NCBI GenBank assembly: GCA_944548615.1
Contig: OX155957.1
Coordinates: 1,461,550-1,525,549, forward strand
DNA length: 64,000 bases
Reading direction: 5' to 3'
Source: Micropterix aruncella
Taxonomy: Eukaryota; Arthropoda; Insecta; Lepidoptera; Micropterigidae
Positions 9,567-22,926 of the stretch are shown one piece after another. The translations under genes were made by a program, and so were the position numbers. A model generated the notes under the pieces. The model saw only the letters and a list, made by a program, of their open reading frames with translations, was not told where the DNA came from and did not search any database. Position 1 is the first letter of the stretch, and every line of letters begins with the position of its first letter.

Positions 9567-10485
9567 CCCTTTATAGCTTCATGTGACATTTCTGTAACAA
9601 ACTACTAATCCCCCTAAAATTCCCCTAAATAAGGCACTAAATTCATTTAGTTCATTTGAATCCGTCTAGCACTACTGTTCCTACCACTTAGTATCGAGTA
9701 AAAATCATAGATAGCGTAACTAAGCGATTTATGTGAGTTTAAATATTGGGCGTTGATGAAAGTGATAAATTAGAACTAAGGCAGGTGTTGAATGACTGAT
9801 AAAAAAATATAAAAAGTGTATACAATTGTGTGGTTTTCGTGGAAACCTGTAGGTAAGAATATAATTATATCCATTCAAAATTTCGAAGCAAAAGATGGCA
9901 AGTTAGGATGTTCTAACATTTACTGGAACTGACTATGGCAAATTCTTGGTTATTATACCGAAGAGTAAGGAAGGCAAAATATCTCAACGGCAAACAAATG
10001 TCTTCAGCGGAATTTAGACTTGAGATAGGCGAAACCTTATGCGAGCTTGGCCTGAAGCGTAACATCAAGAGTCGAAGGTCTTTAGAAGACGAAATTCAAG
10101 CCAAAAAACATAAGGGCCCTGCGCAACATGTTCCTCCATTGGCAGTAAGGCAGGACCAGGTCGGTCATTGGCCGATTTGGGTTAAAAAAAGGATACGTTG
10201 CAAGATTCCCAAGTGCACTGGCGCTTCACAAACAATTTGCGAAAAATGAAGTGTAGCATTATGCTATAATAAACCAAATAATTGTTTCAAATTTTTGCAT
10301 ACAACATAAATGTTTTTTTATACGTTCAACTTAATGTTACAGTAATGTCACATTCCCTTAAATGTCAAATAAATGATTAATAATAAATATTTTTGAATTT
10401 CTGAGAAATACGTGTTTTTTTATTTGCCTAAACCTATCTCATTATCACCATTACTTTTTGTTTGAAGATCTTGGGCTACAAAGGG
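9567..10485 (+). mobile_element. piggyBac element, internally deleted, with TTAA target sites
   Basis: TTAA occurs at 9563-9566 and 10486-10489. Immediately inside, the left end reads CCCTTTATAGC and the right end, on the other strand, CCCTTTGTAGCCC, a matching terminal inverted repeat with one difference in the first 11 bases. The 919-bp interior keeps only the transposase C-terminus, against the roughly 2.4 kb usual for a complete piggyBac. The defective copy kept both ends and could have been mobile in trans. Confidence 0.85.
9935..10309 (+). pseudogene. piggyBac transposase C-terminal remnant
   Basis: Begins with MANSWLLYRR, the conserved motif near the end of the DDE domain of piggyBac transposases. 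It continues through an EIGETLCELG helix and a basic linker to a cysteine/histidine region with RCKIPKCTGASQTICEKC-like spacing, as in the C-terminal cysteine-rich domain that binds DNA or chromatin in this family. A TGA at 10247-10249 sits where a Cys codon is expected. The same frame continues as SVALCYNKPNN to a TAA at 10309, so the stop is probably a single-base loss of that Cys. The N-terminal and catalytic Asp regions are absent. Non-functional. Confidence 0.85.
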
Positions 10486-10679
10486 TTAAGAAAATACTAC
10501 ATCTTATTAGAAATGTACCATTTTAATAGCACGGAAATACTACAACACTAATACAAATATAGGACGCGCCAGGCCATGGTAATGGTACGTATTTGTCCGT
10601 CGGTAAAAATGCCGATTTAATAAGTTATTAGTATTGAGCAATTCCAACATATACAAATATTTACTATTGCGCAATTCCA

Positions 10680-11960
10680 ACCTGTCTCCGAGAATTTCGT
10701 TGTACCCGCGGCTTCGTTTAAGCTTGAAATCGACATTTTCCGGAAGGGGGGGGGGGCGAGTCTCAAGTGAAAGGGGGCTTGTCTGCTTGCCTGGACAGTT
10801 TAGGGGTGACACGACTTTTTTCGATTTTACCGTCTTAATCTTGTTTTTCTCATGTTTCGTCTCCGAATTTTTTTTTGTACTAGCTCTTCGTTCGAGCTGG
10901 GGATCGACTTTTTCGATTTTAAGGTCTTAATCTTCTTCTCAAGTTTCTTCTCCGAGAATTTACTTGTACCCGCGACGTCGTTCGAGCTGGGAATCGACTT
11001 TCTCGATTCTAAGGCCTTAACCTTCTTCTCAAGTTTGGTCTCCGAGAAGAGAATTTAGTTATACCCGCGGCTTCGTTTGAGCTGGAAATCATTTTTTTTA
11101 AATCTTTTTCTTCTCAAGTTTGGTCTCTGAGAATTTAGTGGTACCCGCGGCTTCGTTCGACCTGGGAAGCGACAAAAAAAATGAACACCGCAGATCTTGG
11201 TCTTTCAGGCAATGGCACGGATGTATGTATATGTATATGTTTATGTATGTGAACTGTATTGTTACTTTTATTTAATATTACAACGGTTGGCTGTAAGAAA
11301 TCACAAAACGACAAGCCCGCCGTTTGTACTAAGTTAAAATAGAATTTAAGTTTTCTTTACCAATGTAATTATTTTTTAGTACCTACAATAAAGGTATTTT
11401 TCATTTTATTTTCATTTACTTTTTCGATTTTAACGTCTTAATCTTCTTCTTCTCGAGTTTGGTCTCCAAGAATTTAGTGGTAACCGTTGCTTCGTTCGAA
11501 ATGGGAATCGATTTTTTCGATTTTAACGTCTTAACCTTCTTCTTCTCAAGTTTGATCTCCGAGAATTTAGTTTTACCCGCGGTTTCGTTCGAGATGAGAA
11601 TCGACTTTTTCGATTTTAACGTCTTAATCTTCTTTTTCTCAAGTTTGGTCTCCGAGAATGTAGTGGTACCCGCGGCTTCGTTCGAGCTTCAAGACTCGAA
11701 GGAATCGACTTTTTCGATTTTAACGTCCAAAACTTCTTCTATTCAAGTTTGGCCTCCGAGAGTTTAGTTGTACCCGCGGTTTCGTTCGAGCTTAGAATCA
11801 TTTTTTTTTATTTTATCGTCTTAATTTTCTTTTTCTCAAGTTTCGTCTCCGAGAATTTAGTAATACCCGCGGTTTCGTTCGAGCTGGGAATCGACTTTTA
11901 AAATCGAGAGTTTTTACTGTCTCAATTTTCCGATTCTGAAGCTTCGTTCCCAGAATTTAG
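10680..11960 (-). repeat. 93-bp tandem array encoding a lysine-rich 31-residue repeat on -
   Basis: About eleven diverged units, each marked by TCTCCGAGAATTT on +. They lie at roughly 10684, 10860, 10950, 11040, 11126, 11463, 11557, 11650, 11752, 11847 and 11943. The best-kept units (11463-11750) are 93 bp, so every unit keeps frame. On - a unit reads TKFSETKLEKKKIKTLKSK then KSIPSSNEAAG: hydrophilic, Lys/Ser/Thr-rich. About 90 codons are open on - (about 11690-11420) with no stop but no Met; other units carry stops. The + reading is a Phe-rich mirror. An unrelated 11170-11405 segment interrupts the array, with a polyadenylation-like AATAAA near 11388. I read it as a decayed repetitive exon or a coding minisatellite; no family name can be given. 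Confidence 0.65.
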
Positions 11961-12344
11961 TTATATTCGTGACTTTGTTTGAGCTGGAAATCGACTTTTT
12001 TATGACATTATTATTTAGATGAAATCAGTCCTTGGCTACTAACTGGGCAAGTCTTGGGGTGACCTAACTGATTTTTTTATTCAACTCAGAAATTATTGGT
12101 CCTTGTCCACTTTTGAAGAACTACTCTCCGGTATTCAAACACTTACTAAAATCGCAATAACAGCACAGTGTCTTGCCGAATGTAATGGCAAAGAACTCCA
12201 TGAACGATTCGACAAATTGTTAAATGCTCATAACATCTACTAAGGTGACTCCATCCACTGTATACAATTCGGTGATCTCTTTGCTGGGTGATTCTCTTTA
12301 GGGATCTAACGAGCCATGTGCAGTTAGGCAAATATGACCTATTT
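11961..12344. other. No recognised feature
   Basis: Balanced-composition sequence between the lysine-rich array and a family D copy. A small frame on - (12146-12331) has no recognisable domain. Confidence 0.35.
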
Positions 12345-12760
12345 TGTTCTAGGGTCGGCCTAACTCACGGGCTAGCACCCATCCGGTAGCCTCTAAGTAT
12401 AAGTTCGAGCCCGGGTGGGACTCTGTGTCCTGTGGGTCAGTTTTCAGGGTAATCGTTATTTGAGGGCTCCTGGACGGTTTGCGCACCGTGCGGCGTTAGT
12501 CAATCAACTGTGCGTTCCGACTGATAACCGGGGAGTCTGGAAACGAATTGTTTTCTATAAAGCGGTGGTGGCTTTTCACCAATGACAGCTGCTCTTGAAA
12601 CGACCATTCGGTCAATTCGAACTGAATCGCCGCTTACATTAGATAGAGGACCTTGCAAGCGACCTCGAACCCGGAGCCAATCTGGAGGACAGAGAAATCC
12701 GATCATAGCTGTAAGCGAGGGCGCGTGGATGTCCGCCGGGTTTCTACCTGGCGCTACGCG
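12345..12760 (+). repeat. Repeat family D, copy 1 (diverged)
   Basis: Same order as the complete copy at 31926-32564: a GGGTCGGCCTAACTCACGGG-like start, a CTCCTGGACGG..GCGCACCGTGCGGCG block, AAGCGGTGGTGG, GCTCTTGAAACGACCAT and GCGACCTCGAACC. Both ends are eroded. Confidence 0.7.
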
Positions 12761-15700
12761 GTTCGGTGTTGATTTCTCGCGGGCCAGTTGACGGAGTTAT
12801 ATAATAGATTTTCTATGTCTTCCAGTCTTCTACGCGCATTCCAGGCTGAAAAAACAACCACATATTGTTATAACACTTAGGGTAATGGATACGCCCATTG
12901 TAGTCGACACCTCTCCAATCTCTTTGCTGAGACCAAAAGTTTCATGTTTGCATTACAGGACTAGGTTATCAAACCATAGAATCAGAAAATTCATCATCAA
13001 AGACAATACTATTGATAAATATCGGGTGCGTTATCTCTTAGGTGAAAGTATCCGACATGTGAGCAACTGGCATTCAGAACCAGATTTTCGAAGAAGATTT
13101 CGAATCGAGTCAAGGGGAAATTGGGAAGGGTAATAGTTTTATATTACTACGCCATCATTGTGTCTGTTTAGCTGTGCTACGATTCTTTGTTCTAGGGTTC
13201 CACCGTAGTCTATTAAAATACCACGCGATGACTCTGGGTTTGTATTGTAATTATATTACACTTTTTTTATAAATATATGTTTTTTCATATTACATTATTA
13301 TTGCTCATAGCGGAACTATTATTATTATGATCTCACGCAATATTTCTCAGCAAAGAAATATAATAATGATATAAACGTATACGTACGTATATATAAATAA
13401 GTCAGATAAATACATTTTCAGTCAGATAAATACACAGAGATATTTTCTAAACTTGGCACCATCGTTGTTCAATAAAACTAAGGATATACCCGGCATTTAT
13501 ACTCAAGGTATAAATATAAAAAAAAAAAAACTAACCCACTGGTTGATCACCCAGGGAAGGAAAGAAACTGAAAAACTAATTTGCTTTATTCCTAGTTAAC
13601 CTACCATTCCTAACACATTATTATTTACCTACCATATAATTATGATTGGCATGCTTTTTGTTATTTATATTATTATTATTATCACATACCTTTTAAGATT
13701 ATTTGAAATTTTATTTTTACTAAAATTTTACTTGATTTTATTTTTCACGGCATTCTTATGATTGATTTTATTATATTTTGATTTTATTTTTCAGCGTATT
13801 ATTTTTTATTTAGCATTAGGCAGTACTTAAGTATACGAATCTGAGCCTACCTTAGTGCGGACGTCTCGTGCAATCCAGTTAGGTTAGGTTTAATTCAATT
13901 GTAACTGATATGATTTTTTATAAAATAAAGTATTTGAATTTGAAAAAGTAACGAATACAATCTTGTTTCGTTACGACTATATTTATGCAGGAAAAACTCT
14001 TTATACTAGTGGCTAGTTATAAAGAGTTTTGGTATGGTATAAGTTAGGTAAGCTAAGTATAAAGCTAAACCAGAAAACATAAAAAAAAACTAAAATATGT
14101 TCAAGACTAAGGAATATTTACGTGAGAAATGTTTACACGAGTATGACTTTAATTAAGTTTATTATATTTATTAGATTATATTTTCTGTAATAGATTAAAA
14201 TCCTTTGGATCTCAATTGTGATTTCTAAATAAAGAGTCTCACATGTGATTTCTAAATAAATTTTTCTTTTTCACTTCTGCGAATGCCTCAGACATATGAA
14301 AAACTCAGCTGGTATTTATCTGCCTTAGGAATGAATAATTATATATTTAGGCTAGAAGAAAAGACAGGATGTTAAATGCTCTGGATTCATTCGTTACGAA
14401 GTGATATCGATTGGAATCGTAAAGGGGTAATAGTTCGAGCAAGGAGTTATAACGGTTCATTTGCCGCGATATAAATCGTTGCGATGGGTCTTTCCTAGTA
14501 TGGTTTATGTTTCCGGAAATGACCCAGAAGGAAAAGGATTCTATCGAGAGTGGGCGAAGTGTTGAAGCCAATATATTGGGCGAAGAGATTACTCTTATCT
14601 TTGCCTACCGGCGTCGCTAGGATATAACTACGAGTGCCTAGATACCTATAAAGTATGGCGTGACTCTTTTAGTATGCCCATATAAAAAGGTTTTCTTGAC
14701 ATGAAAAGGTCTGGGAGTTTGGTTTGACACAACACCGATTTAATAGCCAGCTTGAAAGTTTATAATGGGCGGATTTCTTACGACAATCTCTTATACCCAA
14801 CACCTATATGAATTGTGGGTATGTAAGTGTATATCTTGTTATTTTTATTCATTCGACAGAATTCAAATGCAATTCCTTTAATTTAACCAAACGGAACATG
14901 GTGACCCAGCCGGAAATCGAAACCGGAAAATTACAACGCAAGATATTAGAAATAATAAATTATATAGATATTTAACATCCTGTCGTTATTATATAGAATT
15001 TAATTATATAGAATTAACAGCAAATGAACAAAATTATGAATGAACAAAATTATACAGAATGAAAAAAAAAATATAGAATTTAGAAATTATATACACCCGC
15101 TTCATTCCGTCTCAGTATAAAAATGTTTGTAACCCTTGCTTTCGCCGCTGCCCCGCTCACTCGCCCCGTTCACACGCGCAGGATGATCACAACAGATACC
15201 GGTTTCCATACTGCATTTTCACTAGTCAGCTATGCTCGCCTATATCGTCTGCCTACCCTGATCGTACTAATTTTATTGTTTTATATTTAATAATTCATTT
15301 ATCACTAACAATGCTACTTACTAAATAAAATTAATCTCCGTGTTCCTTCCAACCCAATAGATTTAACCATGCTCTTCATGTTCCTCATGCTGGTACCAAC
15401 TATAAGCAAAACGCATTTCTGTGGCGAACAAGTGACAATTGTAATTATTTGATTAAACGTTTTGACTTTGATCTATTCTGTACGAGTATTAACTCAGCTA
15501 GGCAGCAGCTGAACAGTGAATTCTTTAGCATTAATTGTTGAATATTTTTTGATGTATTTTTAATCGATAGCTTTATTTGAAAGGTCACACATGTTTCTAC
15601 AACGTTACTTAAACGTGAAAACCTTTAATTGGCTCTCTGTTATCCTACTCCTCTTTTTGTTAAATTATAATTAGCTGTTGGTTTTCCTAAAAATAAATAA

Positions 15701-16817
15701 ATAAAAAAAATAAACAAAAAAAAATCATATGACCTAACCAATATGCCAATGGGAAGAAAATCTCCCGAATTTCATAAAGCCATAACTCGGTGAGTAATGA
15801 TCCAATAGCAACCAGGTAGCTTGGACATAAAAAAATATTACAAATTAGGCCATTTCTGAAGCAAATGCAATCTCTGAGTGTTTCTAGTAGAAAAGGGAGA
15901 TATATATATACCTTGCAGGCAGACTACCTTGGCGCTAGTAGCTAACATAACGATCGAGATGTTGTTTGAAAACGATTGATGGACTCTATTTGAACGCAAT
16001 GCTATACTTTCAAATAAGTAATAATGAAACAAAAAAATACGTATTCTTTTTCAAGGTTTTTGGTGTATTTGTAATTAAATATGAACAGAAATGAAGTAAA
16101 GGGGAATCAAAAGAATCGGTTTTGTTACCCCAAAACTTTCCCGGCGAACTCAAGCACTGATTTCATCTCAATAATAATTTCATAAAGAAAATCGATGAGC
16201 GTCCTCTCCCGCCCGCACGAATTCAGTTGGGTTCCATTGGAATTGCCTCAGGTGTCGCCGTTCGTTTCTCGGGTAAGTATATCATAATCTAATTCCCTAA
16301 GTATACAATCAATGGCATAAGGAAGTACGCTAAAATTTATGGGGAAAATAATATGGATCTTATTGGACGATTAAACAATAATATCCAATGACCTCATTAC
16401 TCTATAATATGTGTAACCAACCAATTTCGTTATAATTAATGCTAAATTCAGTTATAACTTCAAAATTAATTCCGTCACGTTTTTGCTGGAAGACCGCTTT
16501 AATTACAAAGCAATTAGAGTATCATAATTAATTTAGGTAATGAGAGGGAAGAAAGGCGCCTTCGTTAAGGTTGAAGGTTCTTTAGGGGTATTTACCTTCT
16601 TATTTTACCTTATCCTACCGCTCTTATGAAAATATTGCTCTTTCTTTGAATTGTGAGTAAGAACAACGCGACTTTAAATTAAAAATGAAATAGATATAAT
16701 AGAATAGTATTTAATGATAATCATAGTACAACAGTACTCCTATATTTCAGGTGTGCTCACGAGTTAATAAATCCGCATGATTTGTCTGAAAGTCGCTCAA
16801 TATAACTATCTATATAA
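12761..16817. other. Long AT-rich stretch without genes
   Basis: I found no conserved protein in either strand. Points of structure: a 13-bp-arm inverted repeat at about 13993-14030 (AAAACTCTTTATA and its complement). A LINE-3'-end-like AATAAAGTATTTGAATTTG lies near 13925-13943. A more GC-rich patch is at 15110-15250. An isolated GT-AG-compatible GGGTAAGTAT at 16270 has no exon that I can support. Small frames at 14347 and 15838 (-) are not credible. Confidence 0.4.
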
Positions 16818-17156
16818 TCACGAGTATTATTCATAGACTTCAACGTAATGGACATTCGACAGTTATACATAAGAGCGGTCTTAATGTACTTCCAGAGGAA
16901 TGACAGGACTGCGACTATTAAACTTCGGTACCACGGACATGACACTAGAAATCGATACAGACAACCGGAGTAAAAAATGAACACGACGTACGGACAAAGA
17001 CATTATACATTTCTAGCTCCAAAGCTTTACAATATACTGATAATGGACGTTCAAACGACCGACGTACCTTACGCTACGTTTAGAAGAGTGGTGGCAACTT
17101 GGCTTTTAAATAAATCTAGGGAAGACTGTGAAAAATTATTGAGGTCTCGGGTGTGA
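16818..17156 (+). pseudogene. LINE reverse transcriptase C-terminal remnant
   Basis: The + frame carries the post-RT segment of a non-LTR retrotransposon: MDIRQLYIRAVLMYFQRND, then after a stop TYGQRHYTFLAPKLYN, and finally a TFRRVVATWLL segment ending at TGA (17154-17156). The R-H-x-x-x-x-APKLYN pattern followed by a short helix is a common C-terminal signature in jockey/CR1-type LINEs. Catalytic RT motifs are absent (5' truncation), and a TAA lies within. The 3' sequence runs to the (TA)n tract. Confidence 0.65.
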
Positions 17157-17248
17157 TCGTGTAATATATTTATTTATATTTTATATATTATAACACTGTT
17201 TTATATACCTACTATCATATTATATGTATGAATTTATATATAATATTA

Positions 17249-19104
<1,856 letters not shown>

Positions 19105-19680
19105 GTCTCTCCAGGAAAATAATGAAATGAAAATCTCTTTATTGCACAATAAAATAAGGTACAATGGCGGACTTATTGCTACACTACAGCAATATCTTCC
19201 AGTCAACCAACATGCTGGTGTGAAAAGAAGAGTAGGCAACAAAATATAGCCTAAAATTAAATTTGAAATTATAGCATATAATATATATTATGTGTGTATC
19301 TAAAGTAAAATGTAAATATATAAATAAATTTTTGAGTTTGACATATTATATGTATGTATATGTATATAAATACATATTTTGACATATTAACAAATAAATA
19401 AATAAATAAATAAGTAAATAAATAAACTGCCAAAATAAGGTAAGGAAAGGGAGGGGATAACGGAAAGGTTAGAATTTATGATTAATGTTTATTGTGAAAG
19501 GAAGTGCTTTTTCAATGATTGCTTAAAGGTGAACAGCGAGCTAGCGCCTCGAATAGTTAAAGGAAGCTGATTCCACAGTCGAGCTGCATGTACGGAGAAG
19601 GAGTAGGAAAAAAAAGTGGTATTGTGTTTTGGGATACGTTAACGATAATAATTAATCAACCCCTTCTTAGAAAAAATATC
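19105..19680 (-). pseudogene. LINE 3' end (jockey/CR1-like), - strand
   Basis: Reading -, from about 19640 to the TAA at 19491-19489: FFSYSFSVHAARLWNQLP, then TIRGASSLFTFKQSLKKHF. This is the standard C-terminus of jockey/CR1-type reverse transcriptases (ARLWNxLP ... FKxxLKxH). The 3' UTR extends left to about 19105 and includes an (AAAT)n run at 19387-19425. The RT catalytic region is missing. Family level only; the clade is inference. Confidence 0.7.
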
Positions 19681-20320
19681 TAAAACCGCGATTTCCGCAT
19701 CTCAGATTCTATGGCTTCAAATGGGTGGTAAGGTGAACGCTCACATGTGGCAAAACTGCTGTCCTAAACCTACCACAGCCGGTCGTTAGTCCGGAATCCA
19801 CTGCTCTTCCCCCAGAAGTGTAATAACACTATATTATAAGCCCGATTTCGGTCGGTGAATTCCATGGCAGCTCCGTTTGTATTTTATTTTATATGTAGAT
19901 GAGAAAATATGATCATTTAAATAAATTAACCGTCCTACCTTTGGGTTAATATTAAAAAAGTACCTTGTTTTTTTTCCATTATATTTCTCAAAAACAATAC
20001 TTGTTTATAATATACCAGATAAAATACTATATAGCGGTTTATATAAGCGGGTTTTATATATCAGTTTTATATAAATTTGTGCATATATATTTTTTTCTAT
20101 ATTTTTTTTTTTTTTAAATATGATAATATAGAGGACGTATCACGTACGTTCGTATAGATAGGCCGGTTAATATAAGCATTTTTTACTTTTATCAACGATT
20201 TTCACCATGAATTATTATAGTATTCAAGAATTAAACAAAATTCACAGAGCATGACATTTATAGCAGTAACAAAAGTAGTTTCAAATCAGCAATGTGATCC
20301 CTCCCTAAAAGCAGCAACTT
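19681..20320. other. No recognised feature
   Basis: Mixed then AT-rich sequence with T runs near 20100. No protein or repeat assignment. Confidence 0.4.
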
Positions 20321-20800
20321 GGGTTGTCGACTACAACTTGCGAGCCCGTCACCACAGGAAGTTTTAACGATTAGTCGTTCTATCTCCCTGGAGTGAGCGT
20401 AGAAGACTTGGGACATAACAATCCACCATCTAGCTACGTCACAAGCCCGTAAGAGGCCAACGCCTTAACCGCGAGTAGCCAGGAGTGTTACCCGGCGGGC
20501 TTGCACTCACGCCCTTACTTCCAATTGTGACCAGATTACTCCGGTCTCTCGATTGGTTCCAAGTTCGAGGTCGCTTGCGCGGTCCTCTCCCTTACCTTAC
20601 GAAGCGGTGAAACGGTGTATACCGAATCTATCGCGAACCACAGCGTCCTTTGGGGAGCCTGGAAGCTGTACTGTTTCCTATAGAGCGGGGGTGGTTGCGG
20701 ACCTTACGGCGGCTGCTCTTGAAATGACCATCGGCCATCCGATCCTGGGTGAACAGCCGGGCAAAGGACGCCGTGGAGAGGACCGCGGTTAGCAGAGTAC
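20321..20800. repeat. Repeat family D, copy 2, internally inverted
   Basis: 20325-20650 matches the complete D element in reverse orientation (terminus TGTCGACTACAAC, then CAGGAAGTTTTAACGATTAG). From about 20655 the sequence switches to the forward orientation (CTGGAAGCTGTACTGTTTCC ... GGACGCCGTGG). So the copy is a head-to-head rearrangement of two parts. Confidence 0.75.
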
Positions 20801-21552
20801 GAATCCTTTACGTGTGGAACTGTAGGATGGGTTTTCCCATAATTTCGACAAAGTTATGTGAGACTGCTCACAAGACTCCAAATTGTTTGGTGTGAGATGG
20901 TGGTATCAACTTACGAGATATCTCCGTATTGAAAGGCAGTTTTGAATGAAGTAGAAGGAATTTATTGATCGAAGGTTTGAATATTGCCAGTTATAATGCT
21001 TGCCGAATAGTTTACGTTGACGAGAGTGTATAGATGCGCGACTGCGGTTACGAGGATATACGGATGAGGATTGTGCGTGTGCTCCTAGTATCTTGTACTG
21101 GGCACGGCTCGAGTCTGTGGGATTACAGACTGGTGGTTCGAGACTAAGGGAGAATGAGGAAAGGAAACCAAGGAGCCGGATTCGTTGACCTAACTCGTGA
21201 GAGAGAGTGCCGAATATGCCGTCGCAACCTTGGGGGAAGGTGATCACACGGGGAATGATACTTTGGTTACTTTTTCGCTGGTTTATACAGGCCGGTAAAT
21301 GATGCAAACCAAAATATTCCGAGTAAAAGTATTGTTTCATCGTGCTAATTAATGGTTGCACGGGTTAAAATAATAGCTGAATTGTGGCAGTGTATTTCAC
21401 TGGAAATCGATGCATTTGTTGATCGCATGTAATGGACTTAAGGGCCGTTACAGTTACATACAATTCCGGTCAACAAACGTCGGTAGGACTCTCATCGTAT
21501 TTTGCGCGTTAGTAATCAGTATTCTTTAAAAATATATATATTTATGAGTATA
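20801..21552. other. Unclassified; contains a 151-codon frame on -
   Basis: The frame at 20906-21361 (-) encodes a Ser/Arg-rich product (middle part LGFLSSFSLSLEPPVCNP) without a recognisable domain, signal or membrane segment. Composition is more GC-balanced than flanks. It may be chance or UTR of an LTR element. Low support as a gene. Confidence 0.25.
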
Positions 21553-21965
21553 TTTTACTTTGCCGGTGCACTAACCGGCCAGGAGGGAAAGTATTGTGAG
21601 CGAGCTAAAATTTTATTTCGATATGAAGACGGAAATATTCCCTGAGACGTGTAAGACCATTTTCAGACTGATTAATGTCTGCATGTCTGTCTGTATGTCT
21701 GTGCGTCTCTCTTTGTGTGTATATTCCTTCACGATAGCGCCCTAACGCTTAATCCGATTAAGCTGAAATTTGGTATGCAGGCATCATTTGATCATGACAA
21801 GAGTTGTAAAGGTTGCGGTTGAAATTGGTCCACCGATATATCAATCTCGAAATATTGGATGTAGAGACTAGAAATTTAGTGCACAGATGCTTTGTTTGGC
21901 CGCAAGCACATTGTATAATTTTGTTTGGATTACCTTATATACCAGTTACACTAATAATAATAAAA
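21553..21965 (+). repeat. Repeat family A, copy 3
   Basis: Head TTTTACTTTGCCGGTGCAC then GGAAAGTATTGTGAGCG, GATATGAAGACGG, a TGTCTG-rich tract, CACGATAGCGCCC, AAGCTGAAATTTGG, GCAGGCATCATTTG and GGATTACCTTATATACCAG at the end. The most complete family A copy in the window without a foreign insert. Confidence 0.8.
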
Positions 21966-22333
21966 TTCCGGCATCCAATTTAATTCAACATTAAGCGACC
22001 AAGCGCCATTTGTTGGCGCTTGATCGAAACCCGTCCTTAGCCGAGAAACAAGCCGCTACGCCTGAGGCGTCGCAAAGGAACCCACACGGATTGGACCGCC
22101 GGCCAAGAGAGACTCTCATCGATTTTATTTATGAATTTAATATTCAGAAAAAATCAGTGCCGAGAAAATGTTGGGGCAACAGAACGGTTTTTTTCGTATA
22201 CCGTTATAATAAATAATATATGTATTTATATCGCTATTCATGTATCTAAATATTTATACATTTATATTTATACTTCGTTTACATGTTATGAACGTTAAAA
22301 TATCACTACTAGATCCTTTTTATTTTTTTTATT
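21966..22333. other. No recognised feature
   Basis: Short frame at 22010-22216 has no domain; the remainder is AT-rich. Confidence 0.35.
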
Positions 22334-22926
22334 AAGCTATTGCATAGCTTTTATCGCGGGCCTGCCAGCGCGGCGACCGAATGAAGAAATTTCTTAACGA
22401 AAATTAATGATTTTAAAACTGATAATTACGTCTAAACGAGTACTGCTTACGATTCGACAAAAATATATCTTAAACAAGAACATTTTCCTAATATTCTTAG
22501 CTTTGAATATTTTAGATTTTGTTTATATTACATAATGTAATTAATTTGTGAAATTAGGTCTAACCGAACACAAAAACGACTACTACGCAAATACTATCTG
22601 GCGTATTATTATGAAACCTGCACCATTTTAAAGATAAGTTAATTATCTATCTTTTTATCTACGATTTTTTCGGAATAGTCAAAGAGAAGAATAATATCCG
22701 TTTTTTTTACTTTATCGAATAAAATTCGTGAGCGGCGATCTATCGGAAGACGTTTAAATTATTCCGAATCATTTGCGGCTGCGGAAGCATAATTTCAACG
22801 TTTTCCGATAGAGCGTAGTTATCTGATATCAGAAAAAATAAAATAAATAAATAACTATAATTGCATAAGTTGTTAAACATGCTATGCAATAGCTTTACCG
22901 CGGCAGTCCCCGAGTGCCACACGTAT
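22334..22926 (-). repeat. Repeat E, copy 1 (about 590 bp)
   Basis: Reverse complement of the copy at 26528-27129. One end carries AAGCTATTGCATAGC followed by TTTATCGCGGGCC; the other GCTATGCAATAGC followed by TTACCGCGGCAGTC, so both ends carry the same near-palindromic motif. Inside is a hairpin region (about 22735-22820) that has lost part of one arm compared with copy 2. No coding capacity. Confidence 0.85.

Noticed and set aside
16262..16281. Host exon ending at GGGTAAGTAT
   Set aside because: A lone donor-like site; the upstream sequence gives no supported coding frame.
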